From positions 434,001 to 498,000 of the forward strand of contig NZ_JACCHP010000011.1 of NCBI RefSeq assembly GCF_016031625.1: DNA of 64,000 bases. Reading direction: 5' to 3'. This document shows, piece by piece, positions 36,234 to 44,590 of this stretch; positions within the stretch are counted from its first letter, which is position 1, and every line of letters begins with the position of its first letter. Below the pieces are notes generated by a model. It did not search any database. It was given only the letters and a program-made list of their open reading frames with translations, and was not told where the DNA came from. Origin of the DNA: Bradyrhizobium agreste. GTDB taxonomy: Bacteria > Pseudomonadota > Alphaproteobacteria > Rhizobiales > Xanthobacteraceae. The translations under genes were made by a program, and so were the position numbers.

Positions 36234-36965
36234 ATGCGCAAGCGTCTCGGCATGATCACGCCGTCGTCCAACTCGGTGCTGGAGCCCGTCACCAGTGCGA
36301 TGCTGGCCGGCGTCCCTGGCGTCACGGCGCATTTCTCGCGTTTTCGCGTCACCGAGATCGCGCTCGACGCCGCCGCGCTCAGCCAGTTCGACGCCTCGGT
36401 GATGTTGCCGGCGGCCGATCTGCTGGCGGATGCCAAGGTCGACGCGATCGCCTGGAATGGCACGTCCGCAAGCTGGCTCGGCATCGGCCGCGACCGCAGC
36501 CTGTGCGAGGCGATCACGGCGCGAACAAATGTGCCGGCGACGACATCGACCCTGGCCTGCATCGATGCCGCCCGCGTGCTCGGCGCCAAACGCATTGGCA
36601 TCGTTTCGCCATATACCGACGACGTGCAGCGGCGAATCGGCGTTGTCTGGGCCGAGGCGGGCGTTGCCCCGCACGCAGAGCGCCACCTCGGCTTGCGCGA
36701 CAACTTTTCCTTCGGCGAGGTCGCGCCGGCGACGATCACGGACATGATCCGCGCCGTGGCTAGTGAGGGTGCCGACGCCATCGTCATCCTCTGCACCAAT
36801 CTCGACGGTGCGGCCCTGGCAACCGCGCTGGAGCGGGAGCTGGACATCGTCGTGCTCGATTCGGTGGCCGTCACGCTGTGGCGGGCGCTGGAACTGGCCG
36901 GCGGCGACATCGCGGCCCTCGCGCAGTGGGGACGCATTTTCCAGACATCGGCGATCATCAAGTGA
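36234..36965 (+). CDS. Arylmalonate decarboxylase/maleate isomerase-family protein (single cysteine)
   Basis: A 243-residue Asp/Glu racemase-superfamily protein. It has G76-T77-S78 (AIAWNGTSAS), Y127 (VSPYTDD) and C187 (VILCTNL), and a C-terminal WGRIFQTS. These line up in spacing and identity with the G74-T75-S76/Y126/C188 set and YGRLF end of Bordetella arylmalonate decarboxylase, as I recall that sequence. Maleate isomerases and racemases have a cysteine at the first position. ATG 36234 begins the homology; an in-frame ATG at 36207 overlaps the ATPase. A decarboxylase of a malonate-type product of the next gene's reaction is plausible. Confidence 0.8.
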   Translation: MRKRLGMITPSSNSVLEPVTSAMLAGVPGVTAHFSRFRVTEIALDAAALSQFDASVMLPAADLLADAKVDAIAWNGTSASWLGIGRDRSLCEAITARTNVPATTSTLACIDAARVLGAKRIGIVSPYTDDVQRRIGVVWAEAGVAPHAERHLGLRDNFSFGEVAPATITDMIRAVASEGADAIVILCTNLDGAALATALERELDIVVLDSVAVTLWRALELAGGDIAALAQWGRIFQTSAIIK

Positions 36966-36976
36966 CGGAGACGCAC

Positions 36977-38386
36977 GTGACGCAGCTCAACCTCGCCATC
37001 CGCGGCGGCACCATCGTGACGGCCAGCGACGAGTTTCGCGCCGATATCGGCATTCGCGATGGCCGTATCGTCAGCATCGCCGATCGCATCGAGGGCGCGG
37101 CTCGCGAGATCGATGCGACGGGCCTGCTGGCGCTGCCGGGTGGCATCGACAGCCACGTCCACATCTCCCAGCCCTCCGGCCCCGACGTGGTGATGGCCGA
37201 CGACTTCGCCTCGGCGACGCGCGCGGCGGCGGCCGGCGGTAACACCATGGTGCTGCCCTTCGCGCTGCAGGAGAAGGGCACCTCGCTGCGCACCTGTGTC
37301 GAGAACTATCGGAAGCTCGCCGAGGGCGAGTGCTACATCGACACCGCCTTCCACCTCATCATCTCCGATCCGACTGCGGTCGTGCTCGGCCAGGAGCTGC
37401 CGGCCCTCGTCAAGGACGGCTACACCTCGTTCAAGGTGTTCATGACTTATGACGACCTCGTGCTCAGCGACAAGCAGCTGCTCGAGGTGTTCGAGGTCGC
37501 GCGCCGCGAGGAGGCGCTGGTCATGGTTCATTGCGAGGGCTACGACGCCATCCGCTTCCTCACCAGCAAGCTCGAACGCGAGGGCCACATCGCGCCCTAC
37601 TATCACGGCACTTCGCGGCCCCAAGCGGTCGAGCGCGAGGCGACACATCGCGCCATCAGCCATGCCGAGGTGATCGGCGTTCCCATCATGATCGTGCACG
37701 TCTCCGGTCGCGAGGCGATGGAGCAGGTGCGCTGGGCCCAGCAGCGCGGCTTGCCTGTGCATGCGGAGACCTGCCCGCAATACATCACACTCACGGCCGA
37801 CGACATGAAGGGCCTAAACATGGACATCACGGGCGCGAAGTACGTCTGCTCGCCGCCGCCGCGCGATGTCGAGAGCCAGCAGGCGATCTGGGAGGGCATC
37901 ACGTCAGGCGTGTTCCAGACCTTCTCGTCCGACCACTGCCCGTTCCGCTACGACGATCCCAAGGGTAAGTTGACGCCGAACGCCCGCACCTCGTTCCGCT
38001 GGGTGCCGAACGGCATTCCGGGCGTCGAGACGCGGCTGCCGATCCTGTTCTCAGAAGGCGTCTCGAAGGGACGCATCACCCTGCAAAGGTTCGTCGAGCT
38101 GACGGCGACCAACCACGCGAGGATTTACGGTCTCTATCCGCGCAAGGGCTCGATCGGCGTCGGCTTCGATGCCGATATCGTGCTGTGGGACCCCAAGCTG
38201 AAGAAGAAGATTCAGCAGGCCGATCTTCACCACGGCGCGGACTATACGCCCTGGGAAGGCTTTGATGTCACCGGTTGGCCGGTCACCACCATTGCTCGCG
38301 GCCGGGTCGTGTACGACCAGGGCGAGATCGTCGGCGACAAAGGCTCGGGTGCGGTGCTGAGCCGCGGCAAGTCGAGCCTGATCTGA
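36977..38386 (+). CDS. Dihydropyrimidinase/hydantoinase-type cyclic amidohydrolase
   Basis: A 469-residue amidohydrolase with a full binuclear site: H60 and H62 (DSHVHIS), K153 (FKVFMTY), H185 (MVHCEG), H241 (VHVSGRE) and D319 (SSDHCPF). GTG 36977 has GGAG six bases upstream; a GTG at 36962 overlapping the previous stop is an alternative. It differs clearly from the hydantoinase at 16151 (for example CEGYD for AENHG), so substrate choice probably differs. It is the last gene of the GntR-controlled TauABC-type run and ends at a strong hairpin. Confidence 0.92.
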   Translation: MTQLNLAIRGGTIVTASDEFRADIGIRDGRIVSIADRIEGAAREIDATGLLALPGGIDSHVHISQPSGPDVVMADDFASATRAAAAGGNTMVLPFALQEKGTSLRTCVENYRKLAEGECYIDTAFHLIISDPTAVVLGQELPALVKDGYTSFKVFMTYDDLVLSDKQLLEVFEVARREEALVMVHCEGYDAIRFLTSKLEREGHIAPYYHGTSRPQAVEREATHRAISHAEVIGVPIMIVHVSGREAMEQVRWAQQRGLPVHAETCPQYITLTADDMKGLNMDITGAKYVCSPPPRDVESQQAIWEGITSGVFQTFSSDHCPFRYDDPKGKLTPNARTSFRWVPNGIPGVETRLPILFSEGVSKGRITLQRFVELTATNHARIYGLYPRKGSIGVGFDADIVLWDPKLKKKIQQADLHHGADYTPWEGFDVTGWPVTTIARGRVVYDQGEIVGDKGSGAVLSRGKSSLI

Positions 38387-38414
38387 CCAGGCGCAGCTCG
38401 CGCGGCGCCTGGTC
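38385..38414 (+). terminator. Terminator-like hairpin after the dihydropyrimidinase
   Basis: GACCAGGCGC (38385-38394) pairs perfectly with GCGCCTGGTC (38405-38414) around a 10-base loop and begins in the stop codon. No T-run follows, so it may act with Rho or protect the 3' end. The 131 bases between it and the convergent NCS1 stop at 38546 hold nothing else I can identify. Confidence 0.5.
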
Positions 38415-38545
38415 TAGCGAAGAACGCGGTCAGGGCATGCGGGAGGTCACCCGGTCTCCGGATGCGATCCGGAGCACCGGCTTCAATCGTCCGTCCCAGA
38501 GTCCCCACTGGACGTTTCCGGGAATGGATCGCAGAACGTGGTCCA

Positions 38546-39988
38546 TCACTCTACCGTCACTGCCGCTGCTATCTGCCTGGCGCCGCTCGCAATGATGGAG
38601 GAGGGTGAGGTCGAGAGCTTGCCGAGCCCGAGATAGACGAGGCCCGCAACCCCGATGCCGAACAGCCAGCTCAGGTCGGCACCGCCGAGCAGGTTGATCG
38701 AGATCGGCCCCTGCAGCGCGCCGACGAGACCGTCCTCCACGAGCCATCCGGCAACGAGGCCGGCGAAGAACGCGATCATGCCGGCCCAGTTGATGTCGCC
38801 ATAAGCGCTGGTCTCCGGCGAGCGATAGAGCTCGGCGATGTCGATGTTGCCCTTGCGCTTGATGAAGAAGTCGGCCAGCACCACCCCGGCCCACGGGCTC
38901 ATCCACAGCAAAAGGCTGATCATCCAGTTGTCGAACGCTTTCGCGAAAGACGGCGCGAAGATGAAGTACAGCGTGACCAGATAGCCGGCGACACCGACGA
39001 TGATTGTGAGCCAGAAGCGCGAGAATTTCAGTCCCGCGCTGAGCGCCGCCAATGTCGCCGAATAGACGTTGAGGATGTTGGTGGCGATCGGGCCGTGCAA
39101 CACCATCAAGAGCACGAGGATGCTGACCGGGCCGCCAAATACCGCGCTCACCATCTTGGCTGGATCGGTATCCAGCGTCGTCGAGGCAATGGTCGCGCCG
39201 AGAATGCCGAGCCAGACCGTCGGCACGAACATGCCGACATAGCTGTACCAGAACACGGATTTCGACGGCACGCTTTTCGGCACGAAGCGCGAATAGTCGG
39301 AGGCCCAGGTCACCCAGGAAATGCCCCAGCCGACCCCGATTGCGGTCATCAGCAGCGTCAGCATCGCCAGATGCGCGCCGGGCGGCAGCGAGGTGGTCAG
39401 GCTCCAGTTGACGACGCCGGGCCGCGTCCAGGCCAGCACGCTCATCAGCACCATGATGGCGATGGTCGGCGGCACGGTGTATTTCTCGAAGGTGCGGATT
39501 GCGTAGAAGCCGTAGACGCCGATCAGCACCTGCACGGCCATCACCAGCGTGATGACGACGATCTCGACCAGCCAGGTGTCGGGGACGCCGAACTGGCCGA
39601 GGATGCCCATTGAGACCTTGACCGGGAAGTACGTGTTGACCCCGATCCAGCCCAGCGTCATCAGGAACATCAGGATGCTCGGCAGGTAGGCGCCGCGGAC
39701 GCCGAAGGCGGACCGGCTCAGCACCATCTGATTGACGCCGGTCTTGTGCCCCATCACCGTGAAGGTCGCGAAGATCGCGCAGCCCACGATGTTGCCGAGC
39801 ACGATGACCGCGATCGTCTCCATCAGGCCGAGCTTGAGGATGATGCCGAGCGCGCCGAGCGCCCAGTTCACCGGCGCGATGTTGGCGCCGGCCCAGATCC
39901 ACATTTGCTGCGGCCCGGTGGAGTCCCGGTCCGCATCGGGAATTGGCTCGATGCTGTGAATATCAGCGCGAAGTTCGGTATCCGTCAT
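38546..39988 (-). CDS. NCS1-family nucleobase/allantoin/hydantoin permease
   Basis: A 480-residue secondary transporter with about 12 membrane helices. The N-terminal TGPQQMWIWAGANIAPVNWALG and the WVTWASDYSRFVP stretch are hallmarks of NCS1 carriers for cytosine, allantoin and 5-substituted hydantoins (Mhp1). It probably brings a heterocycle to the COG3964-type amidohydrolase at 40910, because both promoters carry the same palindrome. ATG 39988 has GGGGGA upstream. The 266-base region before it (39989-40254) holds only the operator at 40001-40019 and an unremarkable remainder. Confidence 0.92.
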   Translation of the reverse strand: MTDTELRADIHSIEPIPDADRDSTGPQQMWIWAGANIAPVNWALGALGIILKLGLMETIAVIVLGNIVGCAIFATFTVMGHKTGVNQMVLSRSAFGVRGAYLPSILMFLMTLGWIGVNTYFPVKVSMGILGQFGVPDTWLVEIVVITLVMAVQVLIGVYGFYAIRTFEKYTVPPTIAIMVLMSVLAWTRPGVVNWSLTTSLPPGAHLAMLTLLMTAIGVGWGISWVTWASDYSRFVPKSVPSKSVFWYSYVGMFVPTVWLGILGATIASTTLDTDPAKMVSAVFGGPVSILVLLMVLHGPIATNILNVYSATLAALSAGLKFSRFWLTIIVGVAGYLVTLYFIFAPSFAKAFDNWMISLLLWMSPWAGVVLADFFIKRKGNIDIAELYRSPETSAYGDINWAGMIAFFAGLVAGWLVEDGLVGALQGPISINLLGGADLSWLFGIGVAGLVYLGLGKLSTSPSSIIASGARQIAAAVTVE

Positions 39989-40000
39989 GACATCCCCCAA

Positions 40001-40019
40001 TACGAAGCACGCTTCGCAT
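40001..40019. promoter_or_regulatory. Candidate MarR operator in front of the NCS1 permease
   Basis: TACGAAGCACGCTTCGCAT contains perfect CGAAGC/GCTTCG arms around AC. Read on the minus strand it is ATGCGAAGCGTGCTTCGTA, identical in 18 of 19 bases to the site at 40844-40862. It ends 12 bases before the start codon, where binding would block initiation. Confidence 0.6.
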
Positions 40020-40254
40020 CATCGCAGCATAAATCATGCCATGGGTTGCGGAGCGGCCGGGCAGGGCGCGTTTGGATGTCGGATGCAACGAGCCTCGCCT
40101 CGGATGCGACTGCGTTTTCAAGCGCGGGCCATGCTGACGCGCCGGCCTTCCGCGGCACACCGGACCCACCGCCGGATGGTGGCGATCGATGCACGGCCGG
40201 GCAGCGGTACGATGATAAATTGAGCAGCGCAACTCAAAAGCGCAGCACGCGCCT

Positions 40255-40770
40255 CTAGTCGAATAGGGCAGCGGCGCTGTCGCGACTGGGATTGCCGGCC
40301 ACGATGCGCTGCATCATCTCGATAAAGAGCGCCTGCTCCCGCTGGCTCAAATCGCCGAGCGTTGCGCGATGCGCCCGCCGTGCTGCGCCCTCGATTTTAA
40401 CGAGCAGTGCGGCGCCGGCGGGCGTCAGGCGGCACAATCGCGCGCGCCGATCGTCCTTGTTCACCGCGCGCTCGACCAGGTTCCGCGCGGCGAGCCGCTT
40501 CAATGCGCCTGTTGTCGTGGTGCGATCGAGCGCGATATCGGCCGCCAAAGTGGTCTGATCGGCGGTTTCGCGCACCGCCAGCGCCGAGAGCAGGCTGTAT
40601 TGCAGCGGCGTGACCTCGAATTCGCCGCAGGCTTCCTGAAACAGCGCGACGTGAATCTGGTGCAGCCGGCGGATCAAATAGCCGGGCCGTTCCGACAATG
40701 GCCAGGGGCGGTGCTTGCCCCCGCTGCGACTTTTCCTGGCTTGCCGCAATGCACGCTCTCCCAACCCCAA
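40255..40770 (-). CDS. MarR-family transcriptional regulator
   Basis: The protein has up to 171 residues. The winged helix spans the stretch LQYSLLSALAVRETADQTTLAADIALDRTTTTGALKRLAARNLVERAVNKDDRRARLCRLT, with the wing motif DDRRARLC typical of MarR. The start is uncertain: no ATG exists near the N-terminus; TTG 40770, TTG 40764 and TTG 40749 (the last with GGGAGAG six bases upstream) are candidates. It lies between the NCS1 permease and the amidohydrolase, both with the same palindrome, so it is probably a local repressor released by their substrate. Confidence 0.88.
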   Translation of the reverse strand: MGLGERALRQARKSRSGGKHRPWPLSERPGYLIRRLHQIHVALFQEACGEFEVTPLQYSLLSALAVRETADQTTLAADIALDRTTTTGALKRLAARNLVERAVNKDDRRARLCRLTPAGAALLVKIEGAARRAHRATLGDLSQREQALFIEMMQRIVAGNPSRDSAAALFD

Positions 40771-40820
40771 GCCCTTCGCGCTTAGCTCGATTCGAACACG
40801 CTCGCCACCACAGGATCATG

Positions 40821-40839
40821 GCACGAAGCTTGCTTTTAT
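40821..40839. promoter_or_regulatory. Degenerate second MarR-type half palindrome
   Basis: GCACGAAGCTTGCTTTTAT keeps CGAAGC-TTGCTT of the palindrome at 40844 but has TT in place of the outer CG. It starts 23 bases upstream of that site, about two helical turns, so cooperative binding is possible. Confidence 0.35.
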
Positions 40840-40843
40840 CCAA

Positions 40844-40862
40844 ATGCGAAGCATGCTTCGTA
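40844..40862. promoter_or_regulatory. Candidate MarR operator between marR and the amidohydrolase
   Basis: ATGCGAAGCATGCTTCGTA holds the perfect 14-base palindrome CGAAGCATGCTTCG. It lies 47 bases before the amidohydrolase start and about 75-95 bases from the MarR start, so it can serve the divergent pair. It matches the permease site on the other side of marR. Confidence 0.6.
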
Positions 40863-40909
40863 ATTCGAGGGCGGGGCAACCGCCTGCGCAAGAGCCTGAG
40901 GAGAGCGCC

Positions 40910-42187
40910 ATGTCCGTCACTGCCAGCTTCGATCTTCTGCTGCGAGGTGGCCGCGTGATCTGTCCGGCCTCCGGCATCGATGGCCTCAAGGACGTCGCCA
41001 TCCGCAATGGCAAGATCGCGGCGGTCGCATCCGACATTCTGCCGACCAGCGCAAAGGAGATCGTTGATGTCAGCGGCAAGCTGGTGCTGCCCGGGTTGAT
41101 CGACACCCACGCACATGTCTATCAATATGTCTCCGGCCGCTTCGGCATGAATCCCGACATGGTCGGCGTGCAGTCGGGCGTGACGACGCTGGTCGACCAG
41201 GGCGGTCCGTCCTGCATGACGCTGCCCGGCTTTCGTCACTTCATCGCGGAGCCCGCGGCCTCGCGCGTCTATGCGTTTATCTCCGCCTATCTCGTCGGCG
41301 GCCTCGAGGGGCATTTCTATCCGCAGCTCTACAGCCCCGACGGCGTCGACATCGACGCGACCGTCAAGGCCGCGACCGCCAATCTCGATCTCGTGCGCGG
41401 CATCAAGGCTCATGCCGAGATCGGCGGCTTCGCGCGCTGGGGCATTCGCGTCATCGAGATGGCGGCCGAGATCGGCAAGCGTGCCGACCTGCCGGTCTAC
41501 GTGCATTTCGGCCAGCTCTGGGGCCTGCCCGAGAGCGGCGCCAATGGCGAGGACGCCGACACCATCCTCACCCGCGTGATCCCGCTCTTGCGCGAGGGCG
41601 ACATCCTCGCTCATCCCTTCACGCGCCATCCCGGCGGCTTCGTCAATCGCGAGGGCGAGGTGCATCCGGTGATCCAGGCCGCGCTCGACCGCGGCCTGAA
41701 GGTCGACGTCGGCCACGGCAGCCATTTCTCCTATCGGCTCGCGAAAAAAGCAATCGCTGCCGGCATCATCCCGACCACGCTCGGCGCCGACATTCACGGC
41801 TACAACACCCATGTGCCCGCGCCGGCCGGCACGCCCGACCAGCACGAGGACGACGAGAACCATCCCTTCGCCGGCCAGGCCAAGTTCAGCCTGGTCCAGG
41901 CGATGAGCTCGATGATGGCACTCGGCCTGTCGCTGGAGCAGGTGGTGCCGATGGTCACCTCCAATCCCGCAAAGATGCTCGGCCGCAGCGAGGAGATCGG
42001 TGCGCTCAAGATCGGCATGGACGCCGACGTCTCCGTGCTCACGGAGAGAAACGGCCGCTTCGTCCTCAAGGACAACGAGAAGAACGAGGTGATTGCCGAG
42101 CGCCTGCTGCAGCCGGCCTTCTGCCTGCGCGCCGGCATCCGCTTCGACGCGGTCGCACCGATCCTGCCGCAGGCCGTCGCGGCATAA
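40910..42187 (+). CDS. Amidohydrolase/deacetylase-family metallohydrolase (COG3964 type)
   Basis: A 425-residue metallohydrolase. Visible site residues are DTHAHVYQYV, lysine in VRGIKAHAE, VYVHFG, LAHPFTRHPGG, VGHGSHFSY and LGADIHGYN. The pattern matches the amidohydrolase/deacetylase subgroup (EF_0837/AHA_3915-like) rather than allantoinase or dihydroorotase. Some members act on N-acyl or carbamoylated hydroxy/amino acids; the in vivo substrate is uncertain. ATG 40910 follows GAGGAGAG. It leads the run to 51853 that includes the molybdenum hydroxylase and Liv-type importer. Confidence 0.88.
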   Translation: MSVTASFDLLLRGGRVICPASGIDGLKDVAIRNGKIAAVASDILPTSAKEIVDVSGKLVLPGLIDTHAHVYQYVSGRFGMNPDMVGVQSGVTTLVDQGGPSCMTLPGFRHFIAEPAASRVYAFISAYLVGGLEGHFYPQLYSPDGVDIDATVKAATANLDLVRGIKAHAEIGGFARWGIRVIEMAAEIGKRADLPVYVHFGQLWGLPESGANGEDADTILTRVIPLLREGDILAHPFTRHPGGFVNREGEVHPVIQAALDRGLKVDVGHGSHFSYRLAKKAIAAGIIPTTLGADIHGYNTHVPAPAGTPDQHEDDENHPFAGQAKFSLVQAMSSMMALGLSLEQVVPMVTSNPAKMLGRSEEIGALKIGMDADVSVLTERNGRFVLKDNEKNEVIAERLLQPAFCLRAGIRFDAVAPILPQAVAA

Positions 42188-42196
42188 GGCCCGGCA

Positions 42197-44590
42197 GTGC
42201 AGGAGAACGCCGCGTTGCGCAACGAGCGAGAATTTCCGCACGGAAAGACGGGGCAGGGCGTTGGCGCGCGGCTGCCGCGCAAGGAAGACGACCGCCTGAT
42301 GCGTGGCCGCGGCCAATATGTCGGGGACGTCAGGCTCGCCGGTCTTCAGGACGTCGCCTTTGTGCGCAGCCCGCTGGCGCATGCGCGCATCCGCGGCATC
42401 CATTTGCCCGAATGTCATCGCGGCAGCGTGTTCACGGCGGCCGATCTCGTCGGCATCAAGCCGATCCGGGCGGTGTCGGGGCTGCCGGGCTTCAAGATCT
42501 CCGAGCAGCCGGTGCTGGCGACCGGCAAGGTGCGCCAGGTCGGGGAGCTCGTCGCGATGTGCCTCGCGCCGACCCGCGCCGAGGCCGAGGATATCGCGGC
42601 CTCCGTGACGCTCGATCTGGAGGAGCTGCCTGCGGTGTATGACATGCTGAAGGCGCGCGAGCCTGGCTCGGCGCTGGTGCACGAGCATTGGGGCGACAAC
42701 GTCTTCCTCGAGACCAGTTACGAGGTCGACATCTCCGCCGCGCTCGATGCGCCGATCAAGGTGACTCGCGAGATCTCGACGGCGCGACAATGCATGTCGC
42801 CGCTGGAAGGCCGCGGCGTGGTTGCGACCTTCGATCGACGGCTTGATCAGCTCACGCTGCATTCCGCGGCGCAGATGCCGCACATCACGCGCAGCGGCCT
42901 TGCCGAATGCCTCGGTATGGAGGAGGGCCAAATCCGCGTCATCTCGCCCGACGTCGGCGGCGGTTTCGGTCACAAGGGCATCTTGTTGCCCGAAGAGGTC
43001 TGCCTGTCCTGGCTGACGATGCGCTGCGGCCATCCCGTGCGCTGGCTCGAAGACCGCCGCGAGCACCTCGTCGCCAGCTCCAATTGCCGCGAGCATCATT
43101 ACAAGATTACGGTCTATGCGGACCGTGACGGCGGCTTGCGCGGCATCGATTGCGAGGCGACCGTGGATTCCGGCGCCTACTCGTCCTATCCGTTCTCGGC
43201 CTGTCTCGAGGCCGCGCAGGTCGCGAGCATTTTGCCCGGCCCCTACAAGATGCCGGCCTACCGTTGCCGCACCTTCTCGGTCGCCACCAACAAATGCCCG
43301 ATCCTGCCCTATCGCGGCGTCGCGCGCACCGGCGTCTGCTTTGCGCTGGAATTGATGCTGGACCTCGTGGCGGCCGAAGCCGGTCTCGAGCCCGGGGAGG
43401 TGCGGCTGCGCAATCTGGTGCGCCCCGAGCAGATGCCGTTCGACAACATTACCAGGAAGCATTTTGACAGCGGCGATTATCCGGAAGCGATGCGCCGCGC
43501 GCTCGCGGCCATCGACGTCGACGCGATCCGCGCCAAGCAAAAGCAGGGCGAGGCCGACGGCCGTCGCATCGGCGTCGGCGTCTCCATCTATTGCGAGCAG
43601 GCCGCGCACGGCACCTCGGTCTATTCCGGCTGGGGCATCCCGATGGTACCGGGCCATGAGCAGGCCTCGGCGCGCCTGACGCCGGACGGCGGCCTCGAAC
43701 TGCGCGTCGGCGTGCACTCGCACGGGCAGGGCATGGAGACGACGCTCGCCCAGGTCGCGCACGAGATCCTCGGCGTGGATGTCGCGAACATCCGCATCGT
43801 GCTCGGCGACACCGCGATGACGCCCTATTCGACCGGCACCTGGGGCTCGCGCTCGATGGTGATGGCGGGTGGTGCCGTCGCGACCGCCTGCCGCGAGCTC
43901 GGCGAACGTGCAAGACGCATCGGCGCCAAGCTGTTGCAGCACGATCCAGCCGCCGTGGTGTTGCAGAATGGCGAGGTGCGCGGCGTCAACGGCAGCGTCA
44001 GCCTGAAGGCGATCGCCCACACCTGGTACCGCCGCCCGCAGGACTTGCCGCCAGACGTCGATCCTGGCGGGCTCGAGGTCACGCAAGGCTACAAGCCCGT
44101 GCGCGACAGCGGCACCTTCAGCTATGCCGCGCACGCAGCCGTCGTCGCGATCGATCCAGATCTCGGCGAGGTGGAAATCCTCGACTATGTGATCGTCGAG
44201 GACGGCGGCGTGCTGGTCAATCCGCTCGTGGTCGACGGCCAGATCTATGGCGGCCTCGCGCAAGGCATCGGCACCGCGCTCTACGAGGAGATGCCGTTCG
44301 ACGCCTCCGGCCAGCCGCTGGCGACGACGCTCGCGGATTACCTGCTGCCCGGCCCGACCGAGGTCCCGGCCGCGCGCCTCGACCACATGGAGACGCCGTC
44401 GCCCTATACGCAATTCGGGGTGAAAGGCATCGGCGAGGGCGGAGCCATCGCACCGCCCGCCGCGATCGCCAATGCCGTCAACGACGCGCTGCGCCCGCTC
44501 GGGGTCGAGCTGATGCAGTCGCCGATCACGCCGCACCGCATCGTCGCGGCGGTGCTGACCGCGCGTGCGGCGGAGAGGAGCGCGGCATGA
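42197..44590 (+). CDS. Xanthine-dehydrogenase-family molybdopterin-binding large subunit
   Basis: A 797-residue Mo-hydroxylase large subunit (CoxL/XdhB type). The N-terminus GQGVGARLPRKEDDRLMRGRGQYVGD is typical, VGGGFGHKG binds the cofactor, and the catalytic Glu is in VKGIGEGGAIAPP. The substrate loop reads ILPYRGVARTG, not the AYRCSFR of CO dehydrogenase, so CO is not the substrate. It probably hydroxylates an N-heterocycle or aldehyde. GTG 42197 is the likely start. It forms a complex with the FAD and Fe-S subunits at 44587 and 45420. Confidence 0.93.
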   Translation: MQENAALRNEREFPHGKTGQGVGARLPRKEDDRLMRGRGQYVGDVRLAGLQDVAFVRSPLAHARIRGIHLPECHRGSVFTAADLVGIKPIRAVSGLPGFKISEQPVLATGKVRQVGELVAMCLAPTRAEAEDIAASVTLDLEELPAVYDMLKAREPGSALVHEHWGDNVFLETSYEVDISAALDAPIKVTREISTARQCMSPLEGRGVVATFDRRLDQLTLHSAAQMPHITRSGLAECLGMEEGQIRVISPDVGGGFGHKGILLPEEVCLSWLTMRCGHPVRWLEDRREHLVASSNCREHHYKITVYADRDGGLRGIDCEATVDSGAYSSYPFSACLEAAQVASILPGPYKMPAYRCRTFSVATNKCPILPYRGVARTGVCFALELMLDLVAAEAGLEPGEVRLRNLVRPEQMPFDNITRKHFDSGDYPEAMRRALAAIDVDAIRAKQKQGEADGRRIGVGVSIYCEQAAHGTSVYSGWGIPMVPGHEQASARLTPDGGLELRVGVHSHGQGMETTLAQVAHEILGVDVANIRIVLGDTAMTPYSTGTWGSRSMVMAGGAVATACRELGERARRIGAKLLQHDPAAVVLQNGEVRGVNGSVSLKAIAHTWYRRPQDLPPDVDPGGLEVTQGYKPVRDSGTFSYAAHAAVVAIDPDLGEVEILDYVIVEDGGVLVNPLVVDGQIYGGLAQGIGTALYEEMPFDASGQPLATTLADYLLPGPTEVPAARLDHMETPSPYTQFGVKGIGEGGAIAPPAAIANAVNDALRPLGVELMQSPITPHRIVAAVLTARAAERSAA

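Noticed and set aside
40216..40240. TTGAG-N8-CTCAA followed by a T-rich stretch as a terminator for marR
   Set aside because: Five-base stem and a broken T-run make it too weak to call.
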